NCBI GenBank assembly: GCA_028753945.1
Contig: JAPNXP010000006.1
Location: 2,294,001-2,358,000 of the forward strand
From: Hexactinellida sp. DTS-2022
Lineage: Eukaryota > Porifera > Hexactinellida
DNA length: 64,000 bases
Direction: 5' to 3'
The notes below the pieces were generated by a model. The model ran no database searches and had not been told where the DNA came from. It saw nothing but the letters and a program-made list of their open reading frames with translations. The number at the start of each line of letters is the position of its first letter. The first letter of the stretch is position 1. The position numbers and the translations under genes were made by a program. Below are positions 59,760 through 64,000 of this stretch, piece by piece.

Positions 59760-61160
59760 TATTTATATTTATTTCTACAATCAATATCATATCATTCATA
59801 AGTTTATTACCTAATAAATAATCATGTTGCAGTGTACATGTATATGCACTTTTGGTGTACATGCATGTACACTGGTGTATATGCACTTTGAGAAGTCACT
59901 TTTAATTAAGTGCATATACAACCAGTGTAAACGCACTGGAAGTATATAATTTAGCTAATGGGCGGCTAAAATGTAATTAATTAATGACGATTCTTATTTG
60001 GAAGTCTTATAATTCAAACATTAATTAATTAAATTATATTAAACTAAGATGAAATGTATTTTGAATTCTATTTAAATCCTTCCTTGTATCTACAATGCAA
60101 TACTATTCAAGGTTTGAAAATTAACCTGAAGAAGCACACTCCCATCCCGTCTGTGAGGGTTTTTTTTCGTTTATTGTAAAATTGTGAGAAAATATCAAGG
60201 TTGCAACCGAATAGTTGACCGAATAGCTGCTTGCCGATTAGCTAAGAATCGGTCGCATACCCAAATTGAGGTTTATTGGTTTTTTATGAACCCTGATGTA
60301 TTTAGCTAATCAAATAAAAGCATTGGGCTTACCTGAAGATAATATTTTGCTAATCTGATATTAGTATTCGGTTGACCAAATAGTATTATTCGGTTGACCG
60401 AATAGTAAAATTTGTCAACTGAATGCTAACATATATTTCGACAAAATATCATTATTAGGTGAAGCAAATACTTGTAATTATAGACGTGGATGTATTTTCG
60501 GTCCAAAATGACAAATAATACTGGGTTTCGGTAAGCAACCGATTCTTAGCTAATCGGCAAGCAACTATTCGGTCAACTATTCGGTTGCAACCTATGGAAA
60601 ATATACATGTCAAATTAACTACCGTTGTCATTTTTTATTAGTTCCCTAGTTCCTAGTGTTCTAGATTTAATATGCAGTCTTGCACATTTCAATCACATTC
60701 CATTCTAAACGTGTTCAAGGTTAAAAGCAAGACTAAAATGCAATAATGACTTACTCGTTGCAAGTAATTGTACACTACTTTGAAGATAAGGACATCTTCT
60801 CTAGGTAAAAGTAATCAGATATATGTATAGTGATCAACTTGGTTTATTAAAAGGCTATATTTAAATAATTTCACATTCTCAATTTACACAAATTATTTTC
60901 ATTTTCTTTTTTTCTCCTCATTCCCAGTTTTTATCAAAACTCCCCCAGTTTTTATCAAAATTGCCCAGACGTTTGCCCCAGCTATCGAACTAACCCAGCG
61001 TCCTTTAAAGAAACCCGTGGAAAATCTACAATATCTTTTGATCAAAGGTCTCCTACAACGATAAATTTAACATCTCCACTCTCCAACTATCGCCATACAC
61101 CCGAATTTTTAGTCCTCAATATTACTTTTCCATTTAACAAAAGGTGTAACAATAAACGGA
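59760..61160. other. Non-coding stretch with an inverted-repeat MITE
   Basis: 60198-60592 has ~56-bp inverted ends, AGGTTGCAACCGAATAGTTG on both strands, running on through GCTTGCCGATTAGC; no clear target duplication. At 59830-59960 are short TGTACATG and GTGCATATAC repeats. No gene. Confidence 0.7.
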
Positions 61161-61168
61161 AATCAATA

Positions 61169-62715
61169 ATGTCCACCTTCTCTAAATCCACCTTCAAAAT
61201 ATATATATATGATTATTTTGTAAATATTCTTGTTTTATCTAGTGATATTGAATCAAACCCTGAGCCCACACGATATGAGGAATTTACAGATAAATTGGAC
61301 AAAGTGCTCACTTTGAAAAACTCAACTTGTCTGATATTCTCTCAGGAGGACATAAATAAGAAAATTAGTTCACTACTAGTGTTGAGACCAATTGAAATGA
61401 ACAAGATTTAAAAATGGACAAGAGTTCAAAAAATTATAACCTGGTCTCTTATCAGGGGACTCGTATTCTCTATAGAAAGGAAAAAGGAGATCTACCCGCT
61501 AAAAGAGTCATTGCTATAGAGGAGATATTTGAAACTCTTGACAAAATTCACCAATCTGAGGGGAAACATTTGGAAGAACTAAGTTGTATAAAAATGTTGC
61601 ACAACAGTACTATGGTATAACGGAGGAAATATGCGGCTGTATGTAAGCACATGTAAGACTTGTCATCTAAAGAAAGCTAAGAAATCCCTAAAATCAGTAG
61701 TTACTAAACCTATTGCGTCGCATAACTATCTATCCCGAGGCCAAGTGGATCTGATTGATTTAAGTGATATGAATTTATCAGCAAATATGTCACCAGATAA
61801 TGTCACACCCTATAATTTTCTGTTGACGTATATTGATCATTTCACGAAGAAACTTCGCTTAGCTCCTCTTCGACAAAAAACCGCAAGTGAAGTTTGTGAA
61901 TGTTTACTTAATATTTTCTGTGAGCAAGGACCACCGCAAATATTACACTCGGTTAATGGTCGTGAGTTTAAAAATCAACTACTCTTCTCCACATTAGCTG
62001 AAAAGTGGCCTAGCACCAAAATTGTACACGGGAAACCCCGACACCCTGAGTGCCAGGGAGCAGTAGAAAGGGTTAATAGGGAAGTAAAAGATGCTCTATT
62101 TGCAATGATGCTGGATAACAATGACCAGTGCTGGTTTATATACTTGAGATGGGTCAAGTGGAATTATAACACGAGCTACCACACTACAATAAGAATTACT
62201 CCTTATGAGGCCGTTTTTGCAAAGAAACCCCATTTCGGTTTGAGTCAATTGTCTATCCCAAGTGAATATTGGTCTAACATCAATCATGAAGAAGAGCTAC
62301 TAAATTTCATATCAGAGGTAAGCTCCTAAAGAAGAATATATTCTTAATTCCATCTTGTGTTGATTTGGAAATACTATATTTAGGCTATAATTTAATAGTA
62401 TATGATTACTAGGTGAATACAGTACAAAGACGCGAAACAACACCTCCACTGATAGATGAGCACTTATATCAGACGGAAGCTCATGAGCACTACTCGCCAC
62501 TTTCCAAGTTCCCACGACCCTCTATAGTAGATGATTACGAAAGTCAAATTTCGCTCCCTCCTCCCCTTGGCACTATCATAACGGACTATAACTTCATAAA
62601 TGAAAACAACGATTATCTAGCTTCAGATCCAGTTAACTCAGAGGTAGTAACTTATAACTCACGTTCCCCATATTCTAGTCCTCACATTGGCGTCGAACTT
62701 TCCAATTTTTCTTAA
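61169..62715 (+). mobile_element. Ginger / KRBA2-type integrase-like element (fossil)
   Basis: The longest frame (61631-62329) carries an integrase core: a TCKTC zinc-type pair, QVDLIDLSD, YIDHFTKKLRLAPL, NGREFKNQ, RPRHPECQGAVERVN and NTSYHTTIRITPYEAVF. This pattern is typical of KRBA2/SCAND3-like and Ginger2 integrase-related elements, which share ancestry with LTR integrases. A preceding frame holds 'AKRVIAIEEIFETLDKIHQSEGKH', usual for the N-terminal part of these proteins, and a DIESNP stretch resembling 2A-like peptides. A GT-AG intron (62318-62412) seems to join the core to a C-terminal exon ending at 62715. The copy looks broken in a few places. No terminal repeats were found, and age cannot be judged well. 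Confidence 0.7.
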
Positions 62716-62817
62716 AATCTGGGGGGGGGGCAGCCAGAGAAGATTTAATAAAAGACATTATTTTTATGTTGTAATTATAAGGTAATAAATAACAATAATT
62801 TTAATTTTATAACGTAA

Positions 62818-64000
62818 TTATTGCGTCTTGACATCTCCCTGATGAAACTTATTTATTCTCACAGTTGATCTTTCGATAAACTCCTGCATCAAGTCTTCGA
62901 TATTTAGGACCGTTCGAACCAAGTCCCTGTTACAGTTTAGAAATGCAAGGCTGCTCATACGTTCTTGACCTTGAGTTGACCTCAAGTAAGTGTGCAGCCT
63001 TCGTAACATGCTGAAAGATCTCTCAGCTTTGCATGTCGTTATAGGGAGGATAAGATACAAAACTAGAGCAGTGTGTAACCCAGGGAACATGGCCTTCATT
63101 GCTGGTTCAGACCTGAGTTTCTCCTGTAGAGATTGGTAGGACGTTTCGAGACCTTCAAGGCTGCAACGCTGAAACCAAGCCTGCCTTTCCCACCTTAGTT
63201 GCGCAAATTCTGGAAGGTCACCTTCATAGAATCTCGCCAGCTCATTTAAGTCCTCGTCTGCCATTTTCTTATCCTCCAAGGAGCATCTCAAGAGCTCAGC
63301 CACATGAAGATCTTGTTTAGAGTACCGGCTGAATAGAGCCGAAGCTGCTGATCGGAATACCTACATAGAGCCACTAATTAATTGTGTGTTAGTAAATTAT
63401 AAATGAAATGAAAGTTTGAAACCCGATTATGTTGTAAACATCCTACTAACCTGCTTGTATATTTCTATATAACGTTGTTGGATCTGAACCTCCACATCTT
63501 GTGTGTCTGTAACCCGTGGGATCGCCCTTTCCACTGTTCGCTCAGCTCTTGTCAGTCGCAGGGGCCTAGGTTGGTCAATTCTAAGATTTCCTGCAGCAGC
63601 CTTTACTTCTTTGAAAAAAGCCTCGGCGTTGACATCACAATAAGCTTGACTATTTAGAACATCCATGAGGCTATTAACCCAATTTCTGACATCACCCACT
63701 GTTACCTCTCTACCCTGACACATAGTATGGATAGGGTTTGTCAGGGACAACATCTTCTTGAATACCATAATTCCAAACTACGTCTCGAATGACTCAAGAG
63801 AACGCAGAAATGAGCGGGATTCGGCACGCTTTTCAGCTTTGAGGCTTCTATCATCTTGTAAAAATTCGAGCAGCTCAAGAACCGTAGTGTAGTGCGCTAA
63901 CAGACTTTCCACACTAGGGAGTCTCATTACCCACCTCGTCGGACATAGCGGCCTCAACTCCCGCTTGTCAAGGTTGGGGTTATCCAAAGCTGCTGCAGCT
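62818..64000 (-). pseudogene. hAT transposase (ZMYM1-like), 3' part, runs off the window
   Basis: Two exons on the minus strand: from beyond 64000 to 63451, and 63360-62818, separated by a 90-base GT-AG intron. The upstream exon has the hAT hallmark LCPTRWVMRLPSV. The last exon ends with the hAT dimerisation region: YLILPITTCKAERSFSMLRRL, LRSTQGQERMSSLAFL and NIEDLMQEFI. One in-frame TAG (63778-63780) lies between 'SLESFET' and 'FGIMVFKKM'; otherwise the frame is open, so this is a young copy. It resembles zinc-finger MYM-type protein 1-like transposases common in animal genomes. Confidence 0.85.

Overview
This window looks like a transposon-dense, AT-rich stretch of an invertebrate animal genome. 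The evidence is short spliceosomal GT-AG introns inside transposase genes, intact animal genes of the GABARAPL2 (ATG8) and TMEM175 types, THAP-domain P-type transposons, a RAG1-like (Transib-superfamily) transposase, FLYWCH/MULE elements, Helitrons and a ~180-bp satellite. I cannot name the phylum. Only two intact, plausibly working host genes are visible: a GABARAPL2/GATE-16-like gene (20906-21259) and a TMEM175-like potassium-channel gene (56016-57578), both without introns in the coding part.

Layout. 0-6 kb: a LINE 3' end, a copy of a hairpin-bearing composite repeat (minus), a decayed P-type transposase (plus), and a RAG1-like transposase remnant (about 3430-5988) that keeps recognisable catalytic and zinc-binding positions. 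6-12 kb: a ~1.8-kb foldback element with a 7-bp target duplication and several hAT-like and mariner-like MITEs. 12.3-16.3 kb: a GC-rich inverted pair of MULE transposase copies whose ~1.19-kb cores are almost identical while their flanks are not, followed by a GC-rich MITE packed with GGAGCGCGCTCC. 17-21 kb: mariner-like and TTAA-type MITEs, a 15-bp minisatellite, then the ATG8 gene. 22.9-28.5 kb: two more decayed P-type copies and two Helitrons. 28.6-35.7 kb: the composite repeat, split by an almost complete P-type element (30654-35321) with ~270-bp inverted ends and a seven-exon transposase gene. 35.9-40 kb: a fifth P-type fragment and nested MITEs. 40.9-46.4 kb: about 31 monomers of a ~180-bp satellite that changes direction once near 43305 and ends next to a solitary copy of the P-type terminal repeat. 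46.7-55.9 kb: MITEs of hAT, mariner and TTAA type and a third Helitron. 55.9-64 kb: the TMEM175-like gene, a decayed AT-rich MULE, a broken Ginger/KRBA2-type integrase-like element, and the 3' part of a hAT transposase gene running off the window.

How it fits together: most of the DNA is layers of cut-and-paste transposons and their deleted derivatives. Many insertions can be read to the base because target-site duplications survive. The five P-type copies, the paired MULE and the inverted satellite suggest a recombination-prone, gene-poor region, possibly pericentromeric or a small-RNA source locus; that last point is inference.
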